DNA of 39,519 bases from Runella sp. (GCF_027484545.1 NZ_JAIXST010000318.1:1-39519), one strand, 5' to 3'; shown: positions 18,338 through 26,455, counted from the first letter of the stretch. Numbers and translations: made by a program. Notes: generated by a model from the letters alone, not told the origin.

Positions 18338-19057
18338 TTAATCTTTCTTTACCGTGCTTCCTCCTGAAACAGAAGAGCGCACTTCAGGCGTGCCGCGATA
18401 GCGCAAATCACTGGAACCGCTGGCATTCACTTTGAGCGTTTTACCAACCAATACGCGAGCATTACTTGCGCCCGACAAACCCAAATCAACGTTGTCAACG
18501 GGATAATCAAAGGCATCTAAGCGTGAGGCTCCCGATAAATCGCCACCCAAACTTAACCCCTGACCGTGTAAAGTAAGGTTAGAAGCGCCCGAAATATCAA
18601 CGGTAACTCGGTCCCAATCACCATCCATGACTGATTTTGACGCCCCCGATAATTGAACATCCAAATTTCGAATTGTACCGAAACCGCTAATCGTGGAATT
18701 TGTCGCACCTGAAAAATCTACGCCTGTTAATACGGGCATGGTAATGTCTATATCCATGTCGTAGCGACGAATGCGCCAGTTACGATAACGGATGACCAAT
18801 TTCCCCGAATTATTGACAAATACTTCCAAATCCTCAATATCGCGGCGGTCGCCCCGGACAAAAACGCTGAATTGACCCGATTGGCGTACTGTAATATCAA
18901 ACGCGTTTCCCATCTCAAGTTGGTCAAAATCACGTACGCTAAAATTGCGTGAATCGCTGTTTAGGGGATCAAGGCGAGCATCGCCGTCAATAAAAACACA
19001 AGACTGAAAGAATCCAGATAAAAGGACGAAAACAAAAAGATACTGTAACTTTTTCAT
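18338..19057 (-). CDS. DUF2807 (GIN-domain) lipoprotein
   Basis: This is a 239-residue protein. The lipobox FFQSC places the modified Cys at residue 20 after MKKLQYLFVFVLLSG. The mature part is a right-handed beta-solenoid of the putative auto-transporter adhesin head GIN domain, with recurring LSGAS/ISGAS turns (for example VQLSGASKSVMDG and VDISGASNLTLHG). Its function is not established; a surface or periplasmic adhesion or sensing role is inferred. A longer reading frame begins at 19108, but the ATG at 19057 gives the lipoprotein signal. The gene diverges from the sigma-factor gene and shares an upstream motif with it. Confidence 0.85.
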   Translation of the reverse strand: MKKLQYLFVFVLLSGFFQSCVFIDGDARLDPLNSDSRNFSVRDFDQLEMGNAFDITVRQSGQFSVFVRGDRRDIEDLEVFVNNSGKLVIRYRNWRIRRYDMDIDITMPVLTGVDFSGATNSTISGFGTIRNLDVQLSGASKSVMDGDWDRVTVDISGASNLTLHGQGLSLGGDLSGASRLDAFDYPVDNVDLGLSGASNARVLVGKTLKVNASGSSDLRYRGTPEVRSSVSGGSTVKKD

Positions 19058-19092
19058 AGCTGATAGAATGATTTTAATTGACTGTTTTGAAG

Positions 19093-19128
19093 CTATGACA
19101 ACAGACATTTACTTTCCCCCCATTCGAA
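19093..19128 (-). promoter_or_regulatory. Bipartite promoter-like motif upstream of the DUF2807 gene
   Basis: Read on the minus strand, this is TTCGAATGGGGGGAA, an 11-nt gap, then GTTGTCATAG. It lies 36 bases before the ATG at 19057. The same two blocks with the same gap occur on the plus strand at 19246-19281. No TAnnTTTG box is found between here and the gene. The form (GGAA block, then GTC) recalls ECF sigma promoters, though the spacing is shorter than the classical one. Confidence 0.6.
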
Positions 19129-19245
19129 TCCCTATTTTTTTCTTTGATTGTAAAAAAATAGCCTGACTGAAGCCAATCGAAGGGCTGACTTGCTTTAAAA
19201 CTCCCACAGTTAATCCAGAATAAAAAAGTAAATAAAATGTTTTCG

Positions 19246-19281
19246 TTCGGATGGGGGGAACTTCTCCGTGGGTTGTCATAG
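19246..19281 (+). promoter_or_regulatory. Bipartite promoter-like motif upstream of the sigma-factor gene
   Basis: TTCGGATGGGGGGAA, an 11-nt gap, then GTTGTCATAG. It matches the motif at 19093-19128 in 24 of 25 block positions but points the opposite way. It is a candidate autoregulated promoter of the sigma gene, and it would place the transcript start near 19290, downstream of the ATG at 19288. The 330-base gap between the two genes (19058-19389) otherwise holds only the TAnnTTTG box at 19356. Confidence 0.6.
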
Positions 19282-19355
19282 GAACAAATGGAGGTTTCAA
19301 CCATCGTTTTCGACAACTCGTCACAAAAACAATTATTTCGTTGGTCGCAAAGTCG

Positions 19356-19363
19356 TACTTTTG
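19356..19363 (+). promoter_or_regulatory. -7 promoter box close to the sigma-factor gene
   Basis: TACTTTTG is an exact TAnnTTTG match, 26 bases before the GTG at 19390. It suggests a housekeeping promoter in addition to the bipartite motif upstream. Confidence 0.45.
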
Positions 19364-19389
19364 CGATAAAACGAACGGGACTTAATTTC

Positions 19390-19968
19390 GTGCAATTGTC
19401 TGACAAACAACTACTTACGGCCATTGGGCAAGGAGACGAGCGTATTTTCGAACAGGTGTTTCGGAAATACTACGCCGGGCTGTGTACCTACGGGCGTAGT
19501 ATTTTGCACGATGCCGACGAAGCGGAGGAGATTGTCCAAAATGTTTTTGTGAGTATTTGGGAAAAACGGGAAGAAATTGAAATCACGCAGTCGTTGAAGT
19601 CGTATCTGTACCGTGCGGTGCATAATCATTGCCTCAACCGGATAAAGCACCAAAAAGTACGCGACGAACACCAACAATATGCACTTTATTATCAGGAGGT
19701 CTCGTACGAATCAGTGAGTCAGACGGTCTATAAAAATGAATTGGAGCAACAACTTGCGAAAGCGATTGAGAAGTTGCCCGAGCAATGTCGAATCATTTTT
19801 AAATTGAGTCGTTTTGATGAACTTCGATATCAGGAGATTGCGGACCAATTGGGACTTTCGGTCAAAACCATCGAAAATCAAATTGGAAAGGCATTGAAGA
19901 TTTTAAGAACAGAATTGGCTGACTATTTACCGATTTTAGTTTGGTTAGGACTAACCGATTATTTATGA
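19390..19968 (+). CDS. ECF (FecI-type) RNA polymerase sigma factor
   Basis: This is a 192-residue sigma-70 family protein of the Bacteroides-type ECF group. Region 2 reads FEQVFRKYYAGLCTYGRS...EEIVQNVFVSIWEKRE and region 4 reads LPEQCRIIFKLSRFDEL followed by the helix-turn-helix YQEIADQLGLSVKTIENQIG. The frame is open back to an ATG at 19288, but the two predicted promoters lie inside that extension, so the GTG at 19390 is preferred; it gives the usual family length. The FecR-type anti-sigma gene begins 13 bases after the stop, which predicts control by surface signalling. Confidence 0.88.
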   Translation: MQLSDKQLLTAIGQGDERIFEQVFRKYYAGLCTYGRSILHDADEAEEIVQNVFVSIWEKREEIEITQSLKSYLYRAVHNHCLNRIKHQKVRDEHQQYALYYQEVSYESVSQTVYKNELEQQLAKAIEKLPEQCRIIFKLSRFDELRYQEIADQLGLSVKTIENQIGKALKILRTELADYLPILVWLGLTDYL

Positions 19969-19981
19969 TTGACATTTACCA

Positions 19982-21010
19982 ATGATTTCAAACACACATA
20001 TTCCTGACGATTTGCTGGCGCGGTACGTGGCAGGTGAAACCACCGAAGACGAAACTCGCCAAGTGAAAGAATGGTTGGATCAATCGGCAAATCATGAGCA
20101 GGAATTGGTACGTTTTCAGCGAGTTTGGGAAACATACATTGCTCTTAAACCGCAGGCAGGAGTGGACGTTGATGCGGCGTGGAAAAAAGTAAGTAAAAGA
20201 GTTCACAGTCCACAGTCGGCAGCGGACAGCGTTCCACTTTATCACTCTAAGTCCAGCCACAAATCACAAATCACCATTCATACTTCTTTCAATTGGCGGG
20301 CCGCAGCAAGTGTTTTGATGATACTGGGTTTGGGGTGGTTAGGGTATCGGTTTTTACAACCCATTGAAAAACAGGAGTTAGCAAGTGTTATAAAAACTCA
20401 AAAAAATACCCTTGAACAAATGTTGCCGGATGGTACAAAGGTATTTTTAAATCAAAATTCTACCCTTACTTCCGCCGCTGATTTCAATGATGAAACCCGA
20501 ACGGTAACGCTGACCGGAGAAGCCTATTTTGATGTAAAGCGCGATGAAACCCGACCCTTTATTATCAAAGCCAACGGCACAGAAGTGCGGGTTTTGGGTA
20601 CTTCTTTCAACGTAAAAGCGTACGGTAAACGGGTAAGTGTGGCAGTGACAAGCGGGAAAGTGCAGTTTTCGACACCTAAAGCCAAAACCCTTTTAGTTAA
20701 AAATGAATCGGCGGCCGTTCAGGCGGATACGATTATGAAATTACCCGAACTGAATTTCAATGAATTAGCGTATCGAACTCGGGTTTTTGTTTTCGATAAA
20801 ACGAATCTGGGAGATGTAGTAGCTTCCTTGCGAGACGGCTACCACGCAGATATTCAGCTGAGTAGCCGTCATCTGGCCAACTGCCGCCTCACGGCACGCT
20901 TTGAACGGGAAAGTTTGGACGCTACCCTGACCGTTATTGCCGAGACACTTAATCTCAAAGTCGTTCGACGAGGAAACTCCATTTTATTGGACGGAAGCGG
21001 ATGTGAATAG
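19982..21010 (+). CDS. FecR-family anti-sigma factor
   Basis: This is a 342-residue inner-membrane protein. The cytoplasmic N-terminus (MISNTHIPDDLLARYVAGET, residues 1-75) should bind the sigma factor encoded just upstream. A low-complexity linker (75-100) is followed by one transmembrane helix (about 107-127, AAASVLMILGLGWLGYRF). The periplasmic FecR domain comes next (GEAYFDVKRDETRPFIIKAN, VRVLGTSFNVKAY) and then a DUF4974/STN-like end (VFDKTNLGDVVASLRDGY). The linker is longer than usual and is encoded by heptad repeats at 20204-20280. In the standard model, signal binding at the outer membrane is relayed through the C-terminal domain and leads to release of the sigma factor. It is probably in one operon with the next gene. 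Confidence 0.92.
   Translation: MISNTHIPDDLLARYVAGETTEDETRQVKEWLDQSANHEQELVRFQRVWETYIALKPQAGVDVDAAWKKVSKRVHSPQSAADSVPLYHSKSSHKSQITIHTSFNWRAAASVLMILGLGWLGYRFLQPIEKQELASVIKTQKNTLEQMLPDGTKVFLNQNSTLTSAADFNDETRTVTLTGEAYFDVKRDETRPFIIKANGTEVRVLGTSFNVKAYGKRVSVAVTSGKVQFSTPKAKTLLVKNESAAVQADTIMKLPELNFNELAYRTRVFVFDKTNLGDVVASLRDGYHADIQLSSRHLANCRLTARFERESLDATLTVIAETLNLKVVRRGNSILLDGSGCE
20204..20280 (+). repeat. In-phase heptad repeats inside the fecR linker
   Basis: CACAGTC occurs twice, followed by GGCAGCG and GACAGCG; 28 bases later CAAATCA occurs twice, followed by CCATTCA. All units keep one 7-bp phase over 77 bp (11 units). The segment encodes a polar Ser/His-rich stretch between the sigma-binding and membrane parts. 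It resembles the short tandem heptamers usually found between genes. Confidence 0.65.
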
Positions 21011-21052
21011 CCGTGCCAATTCAAAATCAATCATTTATTGACTAAAACAGCC

Positions 21053-22954
21053 ATGAAAATTTTTCTGAAGATTCTCTTATTTGTCAGTATCAGCACATTC
21101 TCGTTTGCCCAAAAAACGGTTCTGGACAAGCCAATTACTCTTAAATTGAGTAATGAACGTTTGGAAGAAGCATTAAAAATCATCGGTGACCGCAACGGCT
21201 TTAGCTTTTCTTACAATCCTGCTGATTTTGATTTGAGCCGTCGGGTAACACTGAACGCTGCCGGCAAGGCTGTGCGGCAAGTCTTGGACGAATTGTTCAG
21301 AGATTCAGCTACTTACAAAGAACGACGTAATCATATTATCCTTCAAAAAGTCGCTGAAAAACCCGAAGAGCCGAAAGATATTATTATTAATGGTTACGTT
21401 TTTGACCAAGAAACGGGAGAGCGAATTGCTCAGGTGAGTATATTTGAAAAACGAACTTTGGTCTCGGCCGTTACCAATCAAATGGGGTATTTTCGTATGC
21501 GGCTGCCCGCAGCTTTACCGAATCCTCGCTTGGAAGTACGAAAAGAACGGTATTTGGGAACAAGTGTGACCGTTAACAATCAGCAGGCCATGGATATTGG
21601 CCTCATTCACACCAAAATCGATGAAAAACCTTTACAAATACTTACTCAAACAAAGCCTTCTTCAGTTCCTGTCACCGATACTTTCAAAGTGCGGGTTCCT
21701 GCGCCCACTCCTGTTTTTGTAGCCTCTGCCGATACTTCTAACGTGCCGAGGCAAAAGCGTAAACTTAATTTAGAAAATGTGGAAAAAACGTTTGTTGATG
21801 CTTTTACCACAGCTCAGCAAGCCGTTCACATCCAAAACGTTAGAGATACTATCTATCGTCCGTTTCAAGTATCACTTTTGCCTTTTGTAGGCACCAATCA
21901 CGTTTTGAGCGGAAACGTAATTAATGGTTTGTCTTTTAATATCATTGCCGGTTATTCCTTAGGCGTAAATGCCCTGGAAGTTGGCGGTTTTGCCAATCTT
22001 GTTCGTTGGGATGTACACGGAGCCCAAATTTCGGGTTTTGCCAATTTGGTAGGACGGAACGTATATGGTTTACAAGCGTCCGGTTTTGCCAATGGGGTTT
22101 TGAAAAATTTTGATGGAATGCAGGCATCAGGCTTTGCCAATCTGACGGCAGGGCATCACAGTGGTTTACAAATCGCAGGGTTTGCCAACCTGACGGGAGG
22201 CAGTTTTACGAATGGCTTTCAAACAGCGGGTTTTGCTAACGTGACATTGGGTAGTATGAAGAGTGGACAGATAAGCGGTTTTGCGAACCTGACATTAGGT
22301 AATGTGAGTGGTTGGCAAATAAGCGGTTTTGGAAATTTGGCGCTCAATAAGCTTCGAGGAATACAAATCAGTTCTTATTTTAATTATGCTACGGTTCATG
22401 AAAAGGGGCTGCAACTGGCTTTATTCAACTATGCCGATTCATCAGGCGCTTTGCCCATCGGTCTTTTCAGTTTTGTCAGAAGAAATGGCTATCGTCGCTA
22501 CGAAATCAGTACCGACGAGCTTAACTACGCGAATGTAACGTTCAAAACAGGAATTCAGAAATTTTACAATATCCTTACCATAGGCAGTAATTTTGGTATG
22601 GCCGATAAACCACTCTATACGTTTGGGTATGGTGTTGGTACCGCTCTTAATCTGGGAAGAGGCTGGATGACGAATGTAGACCTTACTGCAAATAAAATAA
22701 TGCAGGCCACCAATCGTTTCGATTCGTCCAATGGGATATTTTACCGCTTGAGTTTAGGACTCGAAAAGAAGATTACGCGTCATCTGGCATTGTTTGGAGC
22801 GGCTTCCCTGACGGGGCTTACGGCTCAGCCGGGTTATTTAAAATTAGACAACTCGCGACTGTATCAGCCCTTTCCAACAGCCACGCTTCGCAATGGTCTT
22901 GATTTTACCAATTGGGTAGGTTTTCAGGTAGGAATACGGATTTGTAACCGTTAA
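21053..22954 (+). CDS. STN-domain surface protein with GFAN repeats, partner of the sigma/FecR pair
   Basis: This is a 633-residue protein with a signal peptide (MKIFLKILLFVSISTFSFAQ). An STN domain follows (about 25-100, ITLKLSNERLEEALKIIG and FSYNPADFDL), then a carboxypeptidase regulatory-like domain (about 113-190, INGYVFDQETGERIAQVSI) and a Pro-rich linker. Next come eight repeats of 16 residues, GFANLxxxxxxGxQxS (312-440), resembling the LA_2272 surface-repeat family, and then a C-terminal strand-rich part (RYEISTDELNYANVTFKTGI). STN domains normally sit at the front of FecA-like transducers and talk to FecR, but here no TonB plug or 22-strand barrel follows. The in-frame TTG at 21038 is an alternative start; the ATG at 21053 fits the signal peptide. 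The gene starts 42 bases after fecR. Confidence 0.85.
   Translation: MKIFLKILLFVSISTFSFAQKTVLDKPITLKLSNERLEEALKIIGDRNGFSFSYNPADFDLSRRVTLNAAGKAVRQVLDELFRDSATYKERRNHIILQKVAEKPEEPKDIIINGYVFDQETGERIAQVSIFEKRTLVSAVTNQMGYFRMRLPAALPNPRLEVRKERYLGTSVTVNNQQAMDIGLIHTKIDEKPLQILTQTKPSSVPVTDTFKVRVPAPTPVFVASADTSNVPRQKRKLNLENVEKTFVDAFTTAQQAVHIQNVRDTIYRPFQVSLLPFVGTNHVLSGNVINGLSFNIIAGYSLGVNALEVGGFANLVRWDVHGAQISGFANLVGRNVYGLQASGFANGVLKNFDGMQASGFANLTAGHHSGLQIAGFANLTGGSFTNGFQTAGFANVTLGSMKSGQISGFANLTLGNVSGWQISGFGNLALNKLRGIQISSYFNYATVHEKGLQLALFNYADSSGALPIGLFSFVRRNGYRRYEISTDELNYANVTFKTGIQKFYNILTIGSNFGMADKPLYTFGYGVGTALNLGRGWMTNVDLTANKIMQATNRFDSSNGIFYRLSLGLEKKITRHLALFGAASLTGLTAQPGYLKLDNSRLYQPFPTATLRNGLDFTNWVGFQVGIRICNR
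21986..22372 (+). repeat. Eight tandem 48-bp coding repeats (GFAN motif)
   Basis: Each unit encodes GFANL, then about six variable residues, then G-x-Q-I/A-S. Seven units are 16 residues long and the fifth is 17. The pattern suggests a short-turn beta-solenoid. Confidence 0.85.
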
Positions 22955-23050
22955 CAATCATTAACCGAATAGTGGGTTACTCGCCAAAATACCCACGTCT
23001 CAATGACGTTAATGAGAAAAGGTCACAAATTTTAACCATCTTCTTAAGCT

Positions 23051-23749
23051 ATGAAAACAGTACGTATCAGTTTGGCAATCGTTTTAATGGCAGTCGTAAG
23101 CATTGCTGCCAATGCACAGGTTTCAATAGGTGTACGCGGAGGCGCATCGCTGTCCAAAACTACCGGAACTGGTGGTTTTATTGAAAATTTCACGGGCAAC
23201 CTTAACTACATCGTGAGTGGAAACGGTGGCGTATTTTTACAAATTCCAATTGCAGGAGGGCTTTCTTTTCGGCCAGAACTTGCCTACAAGCAAAGCGGCG
23301 CAGGGATCTCTTCCGATAATCTATTAAACTTGATAGGGGTTAATATTCCCTTGGGCGGTTCCATCAAACAGCGGTTGACTTACATTCAGGCTCCTTTGCT
23401 GTTCCAATACGATTTTGGCTACGAAGATAGCCCGGTAAAGCCGTACGTGATTTTAGGTCCCTCTTTCAATTATTTAGCTGACGGAAAAATAGTAAGCCGC
23501 GCTGATTTGATTCTGTTTCGTACCCAACCTACGCGCACAAGTATTGGCTTAGGAATGTTCAATCGTTTTGAAGTTGGCGGTGTTGGCGGAGCAGGATTAA
23601 GCTTTGAAGTGGGCAATGCAAAGTTATTTGTCGAAGGGCGTTACGAACGTGGGTTTACGCGGGTTTATGACACACCGGTAGTGCAGGTGCCCGTTTATAA
23701 TCAAAGTTTCAGCGTACTGGCAGGGTTTTCAATACCGTTGGGAAGATAA
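23051..23749 (+). CDS. Small outer-membrane beta-barrel protein
   Basis: This is a 232-residue protein with a signal peptide (MKTVRISLAIVLMAVVSIAA, cleaved near NAQ). It begins VSIGVRGGASLSK and has alternating strands such as FRPELAYKQSG, YIQAPLLFQYDF, YVILGPSFNYLAD and a final strand SVLAGFSIPLGR. This is the PorT / OMP_b-brl_2 family of 8-10-strand barrels common in Bacteroidota. Its function is unknown. It lies 96 bases after the STN protein gene on the same strand, so it may be part of the same signalling operon or regulon. A terminator follows it. Confidence 0.85.
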   Translation: MKTVRISLAIVLMAVVSIAANAQVSIGVRGGASLSKTTGTGGFIENFTGNLNYIVSGNGGVFLQIPIAGGLSFRPELAYKQSGAGISSDNLLNLIGVNIPLGGSIKQRLTYIQAPLLFQYDFGYEDSPVKPYVILGPSFNYLADGKIVSRADLILFRTQPTRTSIGLGMFNRFEVGGVGGAGLSFEVGNAKLFVEGRYERGFTRVYDTPVVQVPVYNQSFSVLAGFSIPLGR

Positions 23750-23780
23750 TCCATTTTATAAAACCTATCCTACCCTATAT

Positions 23781-23817
23781 AAAAAAAGTGACCGAGTTTG
23801 ACTCGGCCACTTTTTTT
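23781..23817. terminator. Hairpin terminator between convergent genes
   Basis: GTGACCGAG / CTCGGCCAC pair with one mismatch around TTTGA, flanked by a run of seven A and seven T. It can work in both directions, for the barrel gene and for the amino-acid permease gene. Confidence 0.85.
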
Positions 23818-23835
23818 ATGAAATTTAACAGGAGT

Positions 23836-25281
23836 TTATTGCTTATTCAAATTACTCGTTTTGCGACTGTAAAGGAAATAAACAATGATACCCAATGCAC
23901 CCCATGCAAAGAAAGCAATGATGGTGTCTGTACGAAGATTAAACATCAGGTAAAGGTTGGTAAGAATTCCTAAAGTGGCAATGACTGGTAAAGCAGGGGC
24001 TCTGTAAGGGCGTTCAATATTAGGCTCGCGTACGCGTAGCAACCAAACCGCGCCACAAATCATAGCAAATGCCAAAAGAGTGCCTGAGCTGGTTAGTTCT
24101 GACACTTTGTCAATTGGAGTAAAAGCTGCTACGAGCGAAACCACAAAACCAACTAAGATAGTGCTTTTCCAAGGGGTTTTAAAGGTTGGGTGTATGGCAG
24201 CAAAGAAACTCTTTGGCAACAAACCATCTTTGGCCATTCCCAAAAAGATACGTGTTTGTGAATACATCATCACAAGCATAACGGAGGTTAGACCGGCCAA
24301 AGCAGCAATTGTAATAATATATACTGCCCACGTAATTCCGTTATCGGCAAAAGCCTGAGCTACCGGAGCTTTCAAGTCAAGTTTGTCGAACTTAACCATA
24401 CCTGTTAATACCAAAGAGACCAAAATGTACAAAATCGTACAAATAATTAAAGAGGCAATAATCGCGAAAGGTACATCTTTGGTAGGGTTCTTCGCCTCAC
24501 CTGCTGAAGTCGAAACGGCATCAAAACCAATATAAGCGAAGAAAATAATACTGGCGGCAGTTACAACTCCCTGTAATCCGTAATGGCCTTGGCCTGAGGC
24601 ATCAATGACGCGTTCCGGAATGAAAGGTGTCCAGTTAGCAGTGTCTACATAAAATGCGCCAACGATAATTACAAAAATAACGGCAGTGGTCTTAATGGCT
24701 ACAATAATATTATTGGCACCTGAAGCTTCTTTGATTCCTTTTATCAAAACGGAAGTAACTACCCACGCAATCAGGAAGGCAGGTAAATTGCAGGCAAATC
24801 CGCCCTCATATCCTTTCGCAGCGGCAGTAATGGGGTCGTTAACCAACCAAACAGGCAAGTGTACATTAAAAAGGTGTAAAAACTTCTCCAAATACCCCGA
24901 CCAACTTACAGCTACTGTGGTAGCTCCCATCATGTATTCCAAAATAAGATTCCAGCCGATAAACCAGGCAAAAAATTCACCCACTGTACCATAAGAATAA
25001 GCATAAGCCGATCCTTCTACGGGTAAAATGGAGGCAAACTCGGCATAACAAAGGGCTGCAAACGTACAGCCAATGCCTGCAATGACAAATGAAAGTGCTA
25101 AAGCCGGGCCAGCAAATTGATTGGCCGCAATTCCCGTTAATACAAAAATCCCTCCGCCAATAACCGCGCCAATACCAAGCGAGGTGAGCTCCCACCTTCC
25201 CAACACCCGCTTGAGTTGGTTGTTTTTAACGTCTGCCGCATAGGCTGAAAGAGGTTTTTTACGCCAAATAGAGTTATCCAT
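23836..25281 (-). CDS. APC-family amino-acid permease
   Basis: This is a 481-residue membrane protein with about 12 predicted helices. The first helix carries the APC signature GIGAVIGGGIFVLTG, and helix 3 reads YAYSYGTVGEFFAWFIGWNL. The conserved IIFFAYIGFDAVSTSAGEAK segment matches cationic amino-acid transporter (CAT/YfnA-like) members. It should import amino acids by symport; the substrate is not determined by sequence alone. The gene stands alone, with its own promoter and a terminator at its end. Confidence 0.92.
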   Translation of the reverse strand: MDNSIWRKKPLSAYAADVKNNQLKRVLGRWELTSLGIGAVIGGGIFVLTGIAANQFAGPALALSFVIAGIGCTFAALCYAEFASILPVEGSAYAYSYGTVGEFFAWFIGWNLILEYMMGATTVAVSWSGYLEKFLHLFNVHLPVWLVNDPITAAAKGYEGGFACNLPAFLIAWVVTSVLIKGIKEASGANNIIVAIKTTAVIFVIIVGAFYVDTANWTPFIPERVIDASGQGHYGLQGVVTAASIIFFAYIGFDAVSTSAGEAKNPTKDVPFAIIASLIICTILYILVSLVLTGMVKFDKLDLKAPVAQAFADNGITWAVYIITIAALAGLTSVMLVMMYSQTRIFLGMAKDGLLPKSFFAAIHPTFKTPWKSTILVGFVVSLVAAFTPIDKVSELTSSGTLLAFAMICGAVWLLRVREPNIERPYRAPALPVIATLGILTNLYLMFNLRTDTIIAFFAWGALGIIVYFLYSRKTSNLNKQ

Positions 25282-25331
25282 ATAATTTGGGTTTTAGAGA
25301 ATTAGGTTTGGTATGTAATTAAAATGCGGTT

Positions 25332-25363
25332 GAAAAATACGCCCTTATTGACTTGTAACCAAA
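25332..25363 (-). promoter_or_regulatory. Probable promoter of the amino-acid permease
   Basis: On the minus strand this is TTTG, a 20-nt spacer, then TATTTTTC, which matches the Bacteroidota pattern with one mismatch in the last base. It lies 50 bases before the ATG at 25281. Confidence 0.45.
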
Positions 25364-25520
25364 TAAATAAGACGAAAAGTTATTTTTAGACGAAATAAAG
25401 GGGGGTAGAGGAGAGGTGAGAATCAGGAACTTATTGGTGAAAATGCGTATTCAATATGATTTTTGTCAGTTCAACTGATGATGCCTTGCACCTATTTTGT
25501 CGAAATTTTGTTTTTTTACC

Positions 25521-25919
25521 ATGCCGAAATTACTCGAAAACCGCGCTGATGTAGAATTGTTGGTCAATCAATTCTATCAAAAAATTCGTCAGGACTCGGA
25601 GCTGGGTCACATATTTGACGGGGTTGCCCATGTCAACTGGGAGGCTCATTTGCCCAAAATGTATGATTTTTGGGAAGGTATTTTGTTTGGTACGCTTAAT
25701 TATACCGGCCGACCCATGCCGCCGCATTTTCAGTTAACCACAAAACATACTCTTACTCCTGCCCATTTTGACCGTTGGTTAGCCCTGTTTTTTGAGAATG
25801 TAGACGAACTTTTTGAGGGTGAAAAAGCAGCGGATGTGAAGTATCGGGCTTATAGTATTGCAACAATCATGAATAATCGCGTACAACAAATTAATGCACA
25901 ATTACCGATTGAAAACTGA
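25521..25919 (+). CDS. Group III truncated haemoglobin
   Basis: This is a 132-residue globin of the trHb group III type. It has VELLVNQFYQKIRQDSELGH at the start, the LPKMYDFWEGILFG pattern typical of this group, a likely proximal His69 in PPHFQL, and HFDRWLALFFENVDELFEG. Such proteins bind haem and oxygen or nitric oxide; their roles are poorly defined. An in-frame TTG at 25497 would add eight residues, but the ATG at 25521 fits the family better. A near-match -7 box (TATTTTG) lies just upstream. It stands as a single gene. Confidence 0.9.
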   Translation: MPKLLENRADVELLVNQFYQKIRQDSELGHIFDGVAHVNWEAHLPKMYDFWEGILFGTLNYTGRPMPPHFQLTTKHTLTPAHFDRWLALFFENVDELFEGEKAADVKYRAYSIATIMNNRVQQINAQLPIEN

Positions 25920-26024
25920 TTTTGTAAGTAGTATAAAACTGTATTATTTTGGGTATTTTTTGCAACCATGAAGTTTTTTATTGTACTTTTAAGAGAATGT
26001 TAATATATAACTTATTGGTATTCA

Positions 26025-26056
26025 TTGACTTGAATTGTATTTATTTTATATCTTTG
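26025..26056 (+). promoter_or_regulatory. Promoter of the glycogen-binding-fold gene
   Basis: TTG (26025-26027), a 21-nt spacer, and a perfect TATCTTTG box (26049-26056) lie 30 bases before the ATG at 26087. This is one of the cleanest promoters in the window. Confidence 0.6.
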
Positions 26057-26086
26057 TGACGCAAAACCGAATAACCAAAAAACACT

Positions 26087-26398
26087 ATGGCAATTGCAAA
26101 ACAACTATTGAAAAGCAAACCTGTTTGTAAAGTAACTTTTTTACTTTCAGCTGACGTGGTAGCAGATGCGAAAGAGGTCGCAGTATTGGGTGAGTTTAAC
26201 GATTGGGCTTCAGAAGCCGCTACTAAATTGAAGAAACAAAAAGATGGTTCATACAAAGCTACTGTTGAATTGGAAACTGGAAAAGAATATGCTTTCCGTT
26301 ATTTGATCGACGGTACTACTTGGGCCAACGACGAAGCTGCGGATAAGTATATCCCAAGCGGTGTGTCTTACGATGAGAACTCAGTAATCGTTCTGTAA
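26087..26398 (+). CDS. Small isoamylase early-set / AMPK-beta-like (CBM48) protein
   Basis: This is a 103-residue protein made almost entirely of one CBM48-like beta-sandwich: VAVLGEFNDWASEAATKLKK, GSYKATVELETGKEYAFRYL, IDGTTWANDEAADKY. These small proteins are common in Bacteroidota and resemble the glycogen-binding domain of AMPK-beta and branching enzymes. Their function is not known. There is no signal peptide, so it is cytoplasmic. It has its own promoter and a strong terminator, which suggests a well-expressed monocistronic gene. Confidence 0.88.
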   Translation: MAIAKQLLKSKPVCKVTFLLSADVVADAKEVAVLGEFNDWASEAATKLKKQKDGSYKATVELETGKEYAFRYLIDGTTWANDEAADKYIPSGVSYDENSVIVL

Positions 26399-26417
26399 GA
26401 TTTAAAACTGTATTGTT

Positions 26418-26452
26418 AAACCCGTCAGATTGCGAAATCTGACGGGTTTTTA
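26418..26452. terminator. Strong hairpin terminator
   Basis: A perfect 14-bp stem AAACCCGTCAGATT around the loop GCGA is followed by a T tract. It lies between the CBM48-like gene and the convergent thioesterase gene. Confidence 0.9.
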
Positions 26453-26455
26453 TGT

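Noticed and set aside
19288-19389. N-terminal extension of the sigma factor from the ATG at 19288
   Set aside because: It contains a TAnnTTTG box, and the bipartite motif ends seven bases before the ATG. The extension is not typical of the family.
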